Of a stretch of DNA of 64,000 nucleotides, positions 10,001 through 20,031 are shown in pieces. Positions within the stretch are counted from its first letter, which is position 1; every line of letters starts with the position of its first letter. Under the pieces are notes generated by a model, which saw only the letters and a list, made by a program, of their open reading frames with translations, searched no databases and was not told where the DNA came from. Location of the stretch: assembly GCA_002286855.1 (NCBI GenBank), contig NRSV01000027.1:203772-267771 (forward strand). The letters are read 5' to 3'. This stretch comes from Bipolaris cookei (lineage: Eukaryota; Ascomycota; Dothideomycetes; Pleosporales; Pleosporaceae). The position numbers were made by a program, and so were the translations under genes.

Positions 10001-10221
10001 TAACGTGGTTCACGAGCGAGGCGCCGCCCCAAGCGAGGCGCCACCTCTCCACCAGCGCGTCGACTTCGACACTACAACGCGTTATGCCTCAACCACGCAG
10101 CTCTCAATCAACTTTTAACGAATCAAATATTCAACTTGCTCTTTTTTATATGAATTCCCAACGTGTTCAAAGTGTAAAACGTGCTACAGAGATATATAAT
10201 ATCCCCCAAACAACAATTCGA
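10001..10221 (+). mobile_element. 5' fragment of a pogo-family transposon
   Basis: TA at 10001-10002 is followed by the family end ACGTGGTTCACGAGCGAG, a tandem subterminal motif (AGCGAGGCGCC twice) and CCACCAGCGCGTC. A frame from ATG 10084 encodes the first 46 residues of a transposase of the same lineage as the one at 700. It is cut off at about 10221, where the (GAGT)n tail of the neighbouring LINE begins. Confidence 0.8.
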
Positions 10222-10549
10222 GAGTGAGTGAGTGAGTGAATTGTATTTAACGTCTATATATAAAGCCTCCCTTGGGGCATGTAGACGGGCTATGCCTATG
10301 GCTTGCCGTACTGTGCCTAGGATGCCTATTCTTATTTACATGATTGTGGTGGTCTAGTAGTGGTCGTTCCGCCTGTTGATCGCCACTAAAATGATTGTGC
10401 AGTAGATGTGTATCCACCTTTAGTTGTCGTAGCTGATACTTACTAAGGAGTGTGCAGCATATAGGACATAGGAAAGAGAAGAGAAGAGAAGGAGAGAGAA
10501 GATAGAGAAAGAAGATAGGAAGATAGGAAAAGTCCTACAGGTATAGGCT

Positions 10550-12095
10550 CTAGTGAGGCCTACATATTATGCTGTAGAAACCTGTGACTTCTAGGAAAGC
10601 GGCAAAGTCCTCTGGCTCTTCCCAGAGCGTCTGGAGGTACTTAATTGCTTCGCTAGATGTCCTAGGTGGTGCTGGTGGCCGTCTTGGCCATCGCTGGAAG
10701 ACGTTTGCTGTTGTGGTTTTCCGGCATAGTGCAATGTGCAAGGGGGTCTTTAAGCGCCCGCAGGAGCACTTCAGAGTTGCGTTGTCATTGCGGAACTTCT
10801 GGTGGTACCATGCAAAGTCTCCATGGCTTGTTCGGATTGCTAGCAGCCTTGCTAGGGTTCGGCGTGTCAGCTCTAGCTCCTGCAATGGTCGGGTAGGCTG
10901 GTACGGTAGCTTCCACTGGGTGTACCAGTTGGAAAGCTTGCTCTTTGCGCTGTTCCACCAAGTTACTCTAGCTGTGGCTAGTTGTGCCTTCCTGATCGTG
11001 CGTATCCCTGATACTGTCGGTTGTGCTGCTAGTCCGAATGGAGTAGAAGGTTCTTTCGCCTCCGCATCTGCAAGGCTGTCTGCTGCTTCGTTGCCTTCAA
11101 TATTAGTGTGTCCTGGTGCCCATCGGATCTTTACATTAAGCATTGTGTTCATTATCTCCTGGCATTGAAGAAACGCCCATTGTGAGGAGCTTGAGGCTGT
11201 CCCGCGCAGACACCAGATTACTGAGGTGCTGTCTATACACATATAAACCGCATCTGTTGGTCCTGCTATTTGGGCCGCGTGCTTAAGCGCTCTACATGCC
11301 CCAATTGCTTCGGCATCGAAAACATGTGATAGCGGGTGGAGAGACCCGCGTCCTGTGATTATCTTTTCCTGGGCCCGGTATATGGCATACCCATAGGTGA
11401 CACTCTTTTTCCCTTCATAGCGCTGTTCCGGTCCATCAGAAAAGATTTTGATCGTGCTGCTATTTAGAGAGGCACACCATTCTCTGAATTCTTTCGCAGC
11501 TGTTTTCTTCTCCATTCCTAGCGTCGGTTCTGTACGGCACCCTTGCGAGAAGTGCGGCGCTATTAGAGCTGGCCGGGGGATGGCTGGCAGAAGTAGGCCT
11601 AACCTCTGGATCTTAGTTCTTGGTTGTTGCCTCTCTCCTACCCCAGTGCCAGACCGATTGTGTGGTACAATTGCTCGGTGAGTGAGAGAGTGCTGATGGT
11701 CTATTGTCTGGAGTCGCAGCGCGAGACGCCACCTAGCCTCTTCAAGTGCAACTTCCGCTGATGGTATCCCAGCTTCTCTAAAGAGAATTGGAAGGGGTTT
11801 TGTTTTATATACTGGTAGTACTTCTCTTACAGCCTGTATAAGTATAGTTCGGATAGCTGTAATATGCTGTCCAACTCTCGTGCTTACCGAGATAGGGTTG
11901 TCCTTTCTTCTTGTTCTCGGGTTTCTTGTTCGTCCTTCATACCAAGCCTCTGTTCCGTACAGTAGTGAAGGTAACACGCATGTTGTTACTAGTTTTCGCA
12001 TAGCATCTGGGGGCGGGCCATGAGCTGTGTTTGCGAGGCCTCTTAGATGAGTAACAAGCTTTTTGGTGGCTGCTGCTTGTAAGGGTGCGATGAAT
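10550..12095 (-). pseudogene. LINE ORF2 fragment: RT C-terminus, RNase H and terminal zinc finger
   Basis: The frame is open from about 12095; the longest ATG-initiated part (12001-10550) is 483 residues. It starts in the thumb region of RT (LLYGTEAWYEG). An RNase H domain follows: IKIFSDGPEQ with the first Asp, DAEAIGACRAL with the Glu, MCIDSTSVIW with the next Asp, and WAPGHTNIEGNEAAD with the last. The C-terminus has a CSCG..HIALC putative zinc finger. Because the catalytic RT core is absent, this copy cannot retrotranspose alone. Confidence 0.85.
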
Positions 12096-12377
12096 TAACC
12101 ATAAGTGCAAGGTAAACGATGATGAATTCGATAAAGAGCTGTCTAGCTCTTTGTGCGGTCGTTTATCTACCCATTCGGAGGAAAGTCATGCCAAGCGTCT
12201 GAGCGCTGCTTAGGCGGTGAGCAGGATCCGAGATTCCATCACGTGCGCTATCAAGGAGCTACCCAAAGGCCGTCCAGTCTATCCCGGCTAGCTATCACGA
12301 AGGCTACAGGCCAAGTACTACCAATGAAGGCTTCAGCCTCTTACAGTCTGGATGGAGAAGAGTATTCCATGGTGATC

Positions 12378-12687
12378 TGTCGCAGACTATGCAAGGATAT
12401 ATCGATATGAGTTACATCCGATGTTTTGCCAGGACATATCGGCATGAATTACGGCCAACACTATGCCAGGATATATCGGCATGGGCTACAGCCGATGTAT
12501 GTCGATATTCTACATGTAACAAGCCCCTGCAATGGTCGTGTACAAAAGACAGTTGTAGAGAGCACAACATCAAAGAAAAAGAAGAAGATCATACATACAA
12601 GACACACAATACACTCATCAATTCACCGCACGTACGCGTGCAACAAACAAAAACCTCCATTTTCTCACCGCACCTACGCGTGCGACA
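12378..12687 (-). mobile_element. Solo LTR, family A, copy 2
   Basis: A 310-bp unit starting TGTCGCAGACTATGC and ending CACGCGTGCGACA, flanked by a perfect 5-bp duplication TGATC (12373-12377 and 12688-12692). It is the reverse complement of the copy at 19678. TG..CA ends, the short terminal inverted repeat TGTCGCA/TGCGACA and the 5-bp duplication are the signature of an LTR retrotransposon; no internal region remains. It splits the LINE endonuclease frame: removing it and one TGATC rejoins GPGSD-HHGILFSI. The strand given is relative to the copy at 19678; transcriptional direction is not known. Confidence 0.88.
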
Positions 12688-12692
12688 TGATC

Positions 12693-13354
12693 AGATCCAG
12701 GTCCTGTTGTAGTTTGCCAGTCTTTTACTTTGTCTTCTAGATCAGGGGTAGCGATAGATAGATCTAGTGTTGTTTCTCGTGACATATTAGGTCTAAAGAA
12801 AGTAGTAGCTCCTGGCGTGTTGAGAAGGCTAAGGTTCTGGTCTTCTATCCAATCTGCTAATAGCTGGCCGTCTTGGCTAGTTTTACAGCCTGGGTCCCAC
12901 CAGGGGTGGTGCTCGTTGGCGTCCATTAGTAGTAAGGTAGATGTTGGTAGCCGGGTGTTTGCGAGTATTCTTTGAAAGGTTTTTATATTTTCTTGGTTTT
13001 TTGGTTGTACACGTTGTAGATGTTGAGCTTTGAGCGTCCTTCTTGAATCGTGATAGCAATAGCGTCGGGGTCAGCTATATCCTTTAGCTGGCTAACCTCT
13101 GCTGTTAGAGATCTAGATATATAAAATAGAGCTCTTGGGCGGAGGCTAGGGTCTGCTTTGGGAAAGATTTGGTAGAAGCTTTGGTGGGCTATTGACCTTG
13201 GGGCTTCGTAGTTATTGCTATTAGAAGGAGCAATCCACGGTTCTTGGATTGCAATAATATCAACTCTTAGCTCAATTGCTAGTTGTAGCGTTGACTCTGT
13301 AGCGTGTATACTTTTGTTTAGGCTTACTTGTAGTACTTTAAGGTTTTCTACCAT
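12693..13354 (-). pseudogene. LINE ORF2 start: AP-type endonuclease
   Basis: The frame begins at ATG 13354 (MVENLKVLQVSLNKS) with QEPWIAPSN and ends in IYNVYNQ. After a frame change near 12980 it continues from MDANEHHPWWD to PGSDH at 12693. These match the endonuclease of Tad/I-type LINEs, which nicks target DNA. The stop of ORF1 and this start overlap in the sequence TAATG (13356-13352). A frameshift near 12980 and the solo LTR insertion inactivate it. Confidence 0.8.
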
Positions 13355-13980
13355 TATTTAATAGATAGAAACACCTCGCAGTCTTTGCTATTAGCAAAGT
13401 GCGTTTGTTTGCAGTTTTTGCATTTTGGTAGGGTGTGGTTGCAGGCCTTCCCTTTGGTTTTGCAGATACTGCAGAGGTGCTGTGTAGTTGCGTGGTCTTC
13501 GGCATAAAACTGGCAGCTAGCCAGGTTTCTGCACCGGCTAAAGTTGTGTCCAAATCCTTGGCACTTACTGCACTGAGCAGTTGGTGGGATTTGGCGGTAT
13601 TTCTCCACCCGAAGGGATTGGCCAAGGATTGTTATTCTGCTGCCAATCTTCTTCGCTTCTTCTTCGGATTTGAAAGCAATAACAATAGAGCTTGTTTGCT
13701 TACTTTTCCAGTTTTTAGATAGTCAGTAGGGGTTCCCAACGATTGTTTGGTTCTTGTTATACGTTGGGATTTCTGTGTGGAGTAGCTGAAGGTTTTCAGC
13801 CCCATCAAAGGTTGTTGGCACCCCATATACAACAAGCTTAGTCCAGGACTCTAGCGGCTGGGCTTTCTTAATTGGTAGCTGGCTCTGCCAAGTGTTAACT
13901 TGTTTTAGAAGAAACTCCCCTGAGTATCCTTCGGTCGTTGTGAGGATAAGGTTGTTTCTTCTACTAGTAGCTACTTGCTG
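13354..13980 (-). pseudogene. LINE ORF1 (gag-like) with CCHC zinc knuckles
   Basis: The last 84 residues (13608-13354) contain three Cys/His knuckle-like clusters beginning CSKCQGFGHNFSRC, typical of nucleic-acid-binding ORF1 proteins of fungal LINEs. Related sequence continues upstream to about 13980, with stop codons in it (one near 13730), so this copy is not intact. Confidence 0.75.
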
Positions 13981-13990
13981 GACAACTGGG

Positions 13991-14876
13991 CCTCGTTAGC
14001 TCGGCTTGATGAGCTTGATTGTTGACAACTCTGGTTGCTTGGCAACACAGAGCAACGGAGTAACTCACCTAGCCTCTTAGTATATAGCATAGGCAATGAG
14101 CCCCTATGGCTCATTGTGTTCAGATATAAATTAATAGAAGAGTTACCTACTTAGCTGCTTCCCAGTAACGCACCTCTGACCAGTACCTACTCGTTCACAG
14201 CGCCCTGTTACTCATCCGCGAAAACCAACTCTTGAGTTCTTGATACAGAAGGTCTAATATTACCTCTACTCAAGACATACTCTTAGCAAAATCGCGCCAG
14301 CCGTAGGCTAATCAGATATTAAACTACATTACGAAACCTCTTTTCTAAATGGGTTTAGCTTGGGTAGGGCTGGTTACCCATTTGCCAGCCTAGGTAGGAG
14401 CAAGAATATCAGAATAGTATCAAGACAAATCTTTAATGCTCATCTTGTAAGGGGCATAACTCCGTGAAGCAGTCTGATACTCGTGAGTTTCAAGTAGACA
14501 TAGCCAGGTAGCAAGATTGTATTCAATAGAGAGCTATGTGGCTATCTACATACAAACAGGAAGCGATGTAGTTGCCTAGGTAACTATCAGGCCGTGCAAG
14601 CAGGGGAAACGAGATCGTAGACGAGGACAAGGGGTGAAGAGCGTTTAACCAGTTACACATCCTAAAGTTCAGACGGAAACTTTATACTACCCATGTCCAC
14701 GGCTGTATTAGTCCGAGGGCTGCCCTAGAGTCCCATAGCAAAGTCATGTGACAGACATTGCCTCACATATAAACCATGCAGTCCTGATCCTCAAAACTTC
14801 ACTTTTTACTATCCTCCAGCTGCGCAGTTACCCGCAGGGCTTAGTTACGTCTTTGTCTGAAACCACTCAGACCGCC
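13991..14876. other. LINE 5' region and unassigned sequence
   Basis: The LINE 5' untranslated region probably extends into this stretch. A 21-bp near-palindrome (AATGAGCCCCTATGGCTCATT, about 14095) is present. The promoter of the secreted-protein gene at 14877 lies at its right end. No other gene was seen. Confidence 0.3.
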
Positions 14877-15409
14877 ATGAAGCTTTCTACGATCCTTACA
14901 AGCGCTTTCTCGTTATTTTCTCTATTTATTCCTATATCGGCAGATCCGTGGGAAGTATGCTTATGTGTAGATAAATACGAACGCCCCGATAAAGACGTCA
15001 GAAATTGGTGTGCGACCGCAGAGGCTTGTGGTAATAAAAAGCAGAATTACAGAGCAGTCGGTTCGTAGAACTAAACTTCTAGTTACTAGAATATTACTAA
15101 CCATTCACAGCGGATAATGGATGGGTAATTTCGTCCCCTGTAATTAAAACACATCTTTGTTAATGGCTACAGTGTTACGCTGACGGAATGTGGATTGATG
15201 GTCCTGAGTTCTACAGGAACTGTAGGTCCAAAGGAGCTAACGACTCCTGCTGTATAGCAGGGGGTCGCAGCTCTTCTGGTTGTTATTTCAGGGCGAAACG
15301 ATCCTTAGAAGAGCCACATAGGCAAGCGCTGGAACTAGCTCCTTTCTCACCTTCTAAAATAGGAGCTGCCCCAGTTTCAAGGAACAACGAGCTAGCTCGT
15401 AGAATGTGA
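14877..15409 (+). CDS. Secreted cysteine-rich protein inside the transposon island (effector-like)
   Basis: Predicted exons are 14877-15060, 15111-15124 (a 14-nt microexon) and 15173-15409, giving 144 residues. The start at 14877 is chosen because a signal peptide follows (MKLSTILTSAFSLFSLFIPISA). The mature protein has ten cysteines, including CLC, WCATAEAC, CY and SCC. The frame encodes DNGW across the microexon and continues to CYADGMWIDG, which supports this splicing, although the first donor (GTTCGT) is weak. A dibasic KR near residue 104 precedes a cysteine-free tail, as in Kex2-processed secreted proteins. No family is recognised. No disabling mutation was seen despite the surrounding decayed transposons. 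Confidence 0.6.
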
Positions 15410-16139
15410 GATAATTTAACGCTCATACTTCAACAGATCTATCATTAACGTAGGGATAAACGCGAGATTAGCCTTAACTGCATATCACCATACGGAACCT
15501 CTTTCAAGATGCAAATCATAGAACTTGCTGTTACACTAGGCCATGGCCTTGTCACCTTTACTGTTGATAAAATTCTCAACGGCAACAATATTGTAAACCT
15601 TGCAATTACTTTCTTGAAAGACAGCACTGAAGTCGGTTTTCAGATGTTACAGTTAGTGAATGGTGGGCTCAGAACTCTTAACATTCTTAACAGAGCAAAT
15701 GGGGTGGTATTCTTAACCGCATAAGTAGTTGGCTTACTTAATAACATGAATGATTGCAGCCCATACTTAATGTGAGGATTAGGGTTAGGATTACAGAACA
15801 CTCGCGTCTGAAGTTATACTCGATTGGATTTTGATTCTTTCTGTAAAGTGATTCTCTAAATACCTTCGAAAGAAGTACACCTTTCGTTTCTTGTAATTCT
15901 ATAACATCCCTCCCTGTGTAGCGGAAATCCTGGTGGGCTGGAATGAACTAATGAAAGAGCAAGGTCAGCAAATATTCCGGCACGATGCTGTGTTTGATTG
16001 GCTGGTTCCGGTTCACCGGGTTTTCCGCCACGTGGGAAGGGATTTTATTAACTATGCGTTTTATTGCGAAAAACTTTGATATTCCTCGCTCATTTAACCT
16101 AGGTATGGCGTTGGGTTTCAGCCACTCCACAACCTAGCG
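15410..16139. other. Intergenic, no recognised gene
   Basis: A plus-strand frame at 15509-15724 encodes 71 residues with no signal peptide or domain and is not called. No repeat was recognised. Confidence 0.25.
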
Positions 16140-16400
16140 TGCAGAAAAGTACTATGGGTTTTCAGAACCTCTCCAGCCATACCTGCAAGCATTGAAGCGA
16201 GCCTACCAGGGCCAGCCATTCGGCTAAATGCAATGCCAAGAAAATATGCAACAAGAGCAGCCCAACTAGCCAAAACCCACCCAATCTCGAATGCCATTGC
16301 AAGGATTCAAACAACAGATCTTCGACGTTCCAGAAAGCCATGCCAACTCAGACAGCTACTCAAGATTAGGCTGGTAAATGGGCTTCCACCTTCGGGAACT
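16140..16400 (+). mobile_element. Relic of a Tad/I-like LINE (RT C-terminal segment)
   Basis: Translation gives fragments (SIEASLPGPAIRL, then KYATRAAQLAKTHPI, then AIARIQTT) that match the LINE frame at 23521 (SIEASLPSPAIRL, KYALRAIQLAPTHPI, AIARLQKT). The copy is short and decayed and lies immediately left of the pogo element at 16488. Confidence 0.75.
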
Positions 16401-16487
16401 TTTTTCGCGATTATCTCTGCCATTACTAGCTCCAAAAGAAAGTCTAGTGGCCCATTTTAAAGTCCTTGACTAGTTCTAACGTGAAGG

Positions 16488-18625
16488 TACTGTAGGTGGC
16501 CCGTGCGTGCAACAGGACAGCCAATGCAACACCCCCACCATCACCAAAGTCTCAACCCACCTTTCTCAACGCGTAACAACTCCACCACCATGACAGCTGT
16601 ATCAAAAGCGCTTGCAGAGATCGATGCGCAAGATGCAGAAGGTCAAATATCGTATCGCGCAGCTGCAAAAAAAAACATGGTGTTGAGGTGTCAACTTTGA
16701 CGCGCCGACACCACGGTCAGACTCAATCACGTGAAGCCTCCGCACAACAACGTCAATTACTCACCCCACCACAAGAGGCAGAGCTTGTAAGGTATATACA
16801 ACGTTTATCAGAGCGCTCTATACCACCTGCTTGAGCCATGTTAAAAAAATATGTGGCGGCTATTGTGCATCACGAGCCTTCTGATCGCTGGATGTCTAGA
16901 TTTCTTCACCGCCATCGCAAATCTATCACCATCAAAACCGCCACCGGCATCGATCGAAATCGTCACAAAGCTGACAATATTGAAAATTATCGCTCCTACT
17001 TCCGTCTCCTTCACGAAAAACTCGAAAAGTTCGACGTCCTGCCGCACAATATCTACAATATGGACGAGAAAGGCATCCTCCTTGGCGAGTCTTCAAGGTC
17101 TAAAAGAATCTTTTCAAACCGAGATTGGGAGGAGAAGAAGGTTACAAATAAGTTACAAGACGGCAGCAGGGAGTTTATAACAGTTGTAGCTTGCGTTTGC
17201 GCTGATGGGAGCTGGGTAGATCCTCTTGTTATCTTTGAAAGCAAAGCTGGCCTTCATGACACCTGGCTACAAGACCTGGACGAGGTTCAACACCAGATAT
17301 TTTTCTCCAAAAGTGAGTCCGGGTGGAGCAACAACGACATCGGCCTTGCCTGGCTTGAACAAATATTTGATCGCAAGACAAAAGCTAAAGCAAAGCGTGA
17401 CTACAGGCTTCTACTCCTCGACGGCCACGGCAGCCATGTAACGCCTGCCTTCATCAATTACTGCGATAGCCACCGGATACTACTCACTGTCATGCCCCCT
17501 CACGCCTCTCACCGGGTTCAGCCGCTCGACGTTGCGATATTCAAGCCTCTGTCAACTGCGTACAGCGTCGAACTGGATAGCCTCACAGAGCGCAGCCAAG
17601 GCCTCGTCGACGTGCGTAAGAGTGACTTTGTACGGTTATCTTGGGCTGCTTATACATCTTCATTCACATCCAAGAATATATAGAGCAGTTTTGCAGCTAC
17701 AGGAGTTCACCCGCGCAACGCCGAACCCGTGCTCAAACTTGTCCGCCGCTCAACAAAACAACCTCCTACGGATACAGAAATTGGAGATCATGGTGACGGT
17801 GATAGCTACAGACAGCTCGCTAAATTACTTGATGATGCGATGCCAGATACGTGGTCAATTGAAGTAAAACGGGTGTCGCAGGCCATGCACTCCCTACAGG
17901 TCAACAACGAGCTTCTACGTGTTGAAAACGCGCAATTACGCGAGGAGATCGCCACTAAAAAACGCAAGAAAAAGCACAATAAGATCTTAGATCTTGAACA
18001 GCATAAAGAGTATCAGAGCGAGGCGGTGGTGTACAGCCCTAGGACAATAAAGCAGGCTCAACACCTTGACGCCGTAAAACAACAGGAGGAGGAGGCAAAA
18101 CGTCAAAAACAACAGGATAATGAGGCTCAAGCTACTACTGCCGCGTATAGAAAAAATCTTAAAGCTGCTGCAAAAGAGAAGCGCGAGTTAGCCAAAATAG
18201 CGAGGGTGAAGGAGCAGGAGGCAAAGGCTGCGCAGGCGGCTGCCGCGAGGGCTCTCAAAGCTGAACAACGCCTTACTAAAACAACACAAATATCTCGCAA
18301 TACACAAAATATGCGTATCCGAAAAACCTCATCATCTCAAATATCAAAAAAATTCGGCGTCGTGTTGCAGCTGCTCAAAGTGGTGGTGTTGGCTCAGAGC
18401 CAGCCACTAAGCCCCCCACCAAAACCACCACCCGCGGCCGGAATATCAAGCTGCCGAAGAAATATGAGTAGATACAAATATAATATATCACCTCTAGAGT
18501 ACTCCACCGAAAAATATCGCGATAATCGCGTTTGTATGGAGCTGTACAGCCTCATTTGCGTGAGAGCCAGTTTTGGTGTTGGTGTTGCATTGCTGTCCTG
18601 TTGCACGCACTGGCCACCTACAGTA
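16488..18625 (+). mobile_element. pogo-family transposon (coiled-coil lineage), nearly full length
   Basis: The left end (TA, then CTGTAGGTGGCCCGTGCGTG) and right end (CACGCACTGGCCACCTACAG, then TA) are inverted repeats of about 40 bp. TA duplications lie at 16488-16489 and 18624-18625. The 2.1-kb element holds one transposase gene with a few inactivating changes. Its right TA abuts the TA of the next element directly (TATA at 18624-18627). Confidence 0.9.
16590..18468 (+). pseudogene. pogo-like DDE transposase with few lesions
   Basis: It begins at ATG 16590 (MTAVSKALAEIDAQ). A run of nine A near 16667 shifts the frame, after which the HTH/CENP-B region continues. A TGA at about 16833 and a TAG at about 17682 interrupt it; relatives favour Arg (CGA) and Gln (CAG), so both look like C-to-T changes. 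The catalytic core is otherwise intact: NMDEKG near 17060, LLLDGHGSH near 17427, and QPLDVAIFKPL near 17520. The C-terminal 250 residues are a charged coiled coil rich in Lys, Gln and Ala, unlike the zinc-knuckle lineage. Confidence 0.85.
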
Positions 18626-18726
18626 TAGCGAGTGGCTCACGATGCCAAGACCCCACCAAACATCACGACTATTACAGACCATTACAACGCAACCATAATA
18701 GTAAATAGAATTTGTAGTATGCTATT

Positions 18727-19577
18727 CTACTTAGAATCTAATTCTACATCTTGGTTACATGTGCGCGAGTTATGTCCTGTCTTGCTACAGCGTTTACAGT
18801 GTCTTTGTGACGGCTCGCCCACCTCAGCGCGCGCTCTCTTCTTTGCCTTCTTCCTATCACCACGCGCCTCAAACTCCCTTAGAGCTGCTAATCGCTCTCC
18901 TTCCTCTACTATTAAGGTCCCCTCTCTCTGCAATCGCTTTTTTTATGCGATTTTCGTCGCGTGACGGCCGCGTTAGCTACTCCAAGCTCAGAGATACGTT
19001 CTTGCGATAACACTAACTTGTGCGCAATAATCGCAGCGCCTTTTACAAGCTTTTCAAGAGCAACTACCATACTGGTTGGCGAACTTTCTATATGCCTCTG
19101 AATCCTCTACTTCACCAGTATTAATTATAACCCTAGTTCTAGGGTGTTGCTTGGGGTTTGCGACAGCCAGGGCAGATCTTCTACAGCAGGTGGTGTTGGC
19201 GTCCGTAGCTTAACGTTGAGCTTTGATATCGCCACCTCTGGGTCGTGCAGGACTAAGCCAGCGCCTCGAAACCCTCCTAAGATATTTTCCTTAGTGATAG
19301 TCTCACTATAGGCCTGCTGGAAGGCTGGGAGGAACTCAATTTTAGTCATATGGTTGATTCCATTGCGCATCATCTCCTCGGCTTGGCGCCCATACGCCCT
19401 CTTTAAAGGCGAGAAACAGCCCACATCAAGTGGCTGTAGTAGATGGAAAGAGTGCGGAGGCATGCATAGAGTAATAATCTTTGCCTCTGTGCAGTATTGC
19501 TGGAACTGGATTGGGTTGTGGCTCTCACGACCGTCAAGAATGAGTAGACGATAGCCACTCGCTATAGGGTACCCCAC
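18727..19577 (-). pseudogene. pogo-like transposase, C-terminal half
   Basis: The frame 19577-19125 carries the second and third catalytic regions (YRLLILDGRESH and LQPLDVGCFSPL). After stops, the frame 18933-18727 ends in a Lys/Arg-rich stretch and the zinc knuckle CKRCSKTGHNSRTC. In the second catalytic motif, Arg replaces the His seen in relatives (DGRESH for DGHESH). The N-terminal DNA-binding domain and first Asp are deleted. Confidence 0.8.
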
Positions 19578-19677
19578 CGGGCTGTGTACGCTTTCGGGCC
19601 GCGCACAGCGAACACCATTATCACCACCACCAACATGAGGTTATTAAGCCACACCATAGCGTTGTATACAGATAATA

Positions 19678-19985
19678 TGTCGCACGCGTAGGTGCGGTGA
19701 GAAAATGAAGGTTGTTGTTTGTTGCACGCGTACGTGTGGTGAATTGATGTGTGTATTGTGTGTCTTGTATGTATGATCTTCTTCTTGTCTTTTGATGTTG
19801 TGCTCTCTACAACTGTCTTTTGTACACGATCATTGCAGGGGCTTGTTACATGTAGAATATCGACATACATCGGCTGTAGTCCATGCCGATATATCCTGGC
19901 ATAGTGTTGACCGTAGTTCATGCCGATGTCCTGGCATAACATCGGATGTAACTCATATCGATATATCCTTGCATAGTCTGCGACA
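19678..19985 (+). mobile_element. Solo LTR, family A, copy 1
   Basis: A 308-bp unit from TGTCGCACGCGTAGG to CATAGTCTGCGACA, with a 5-bp duplication TAATA at 19673-19677 and 19986-19990. It contains three imperfect internal repeats around the motif CATGCCGATATATCCTGGCAT and two copies of a GCACGCGTA(G/C)GTGYGG motif. It lies in the 3' untranslated part of the nested pogo element. Confidence 0.88.
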
Positions 19986-20031
19986 TAATATTTTAGATTT
20001 CTAATAAGTAGATTCTTACAAATATTTTGTA

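Larger units (their letters stand above)
10222..13990 (-). mobile_element. Tad/I-like non-LTR retrotransposon (LINE), rearranged
   Basis: In transcript order on the minus strand the element has an ORF1 with CCHC knuckles, an AP-type endonuclease, then the C-terminal part of reverse transcriptase with an RNase H domain. It ends in a short tandem tail (GAGT repeats at about 10222-10239 on the plus strand). Most of the RT domain, including the YxDD motif, is missing between about 12095 and the endonuclease end. A solo LTR (12378-12687) interrupts the endonuclease. The exact 5' end, near 13990, is not determined. Confidence 0.8.

Noticed and set aside
12389..12740. Overlapping plus-strand frames
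   Set aside because: They lie inside the family A solo LTR (12378-12687). The similar frame at 19562-19942 in the other copy reflects the repeat, not a gene.
15509..15724. 71-codon plus-strand frame
   Set aside because: No domain or signal peptide; the repetitive Leu/Asn-rich translation is not convincing.
19678..19985. Initial reading of the 308-bp repeat as a TIR-type MITE
   Set aside because: The terminal inverted repeat is only 7 bp, the ends are TG..CA and the duplication is 5 bp in three copies, which fits a solo LTR better than a DNA transposon.
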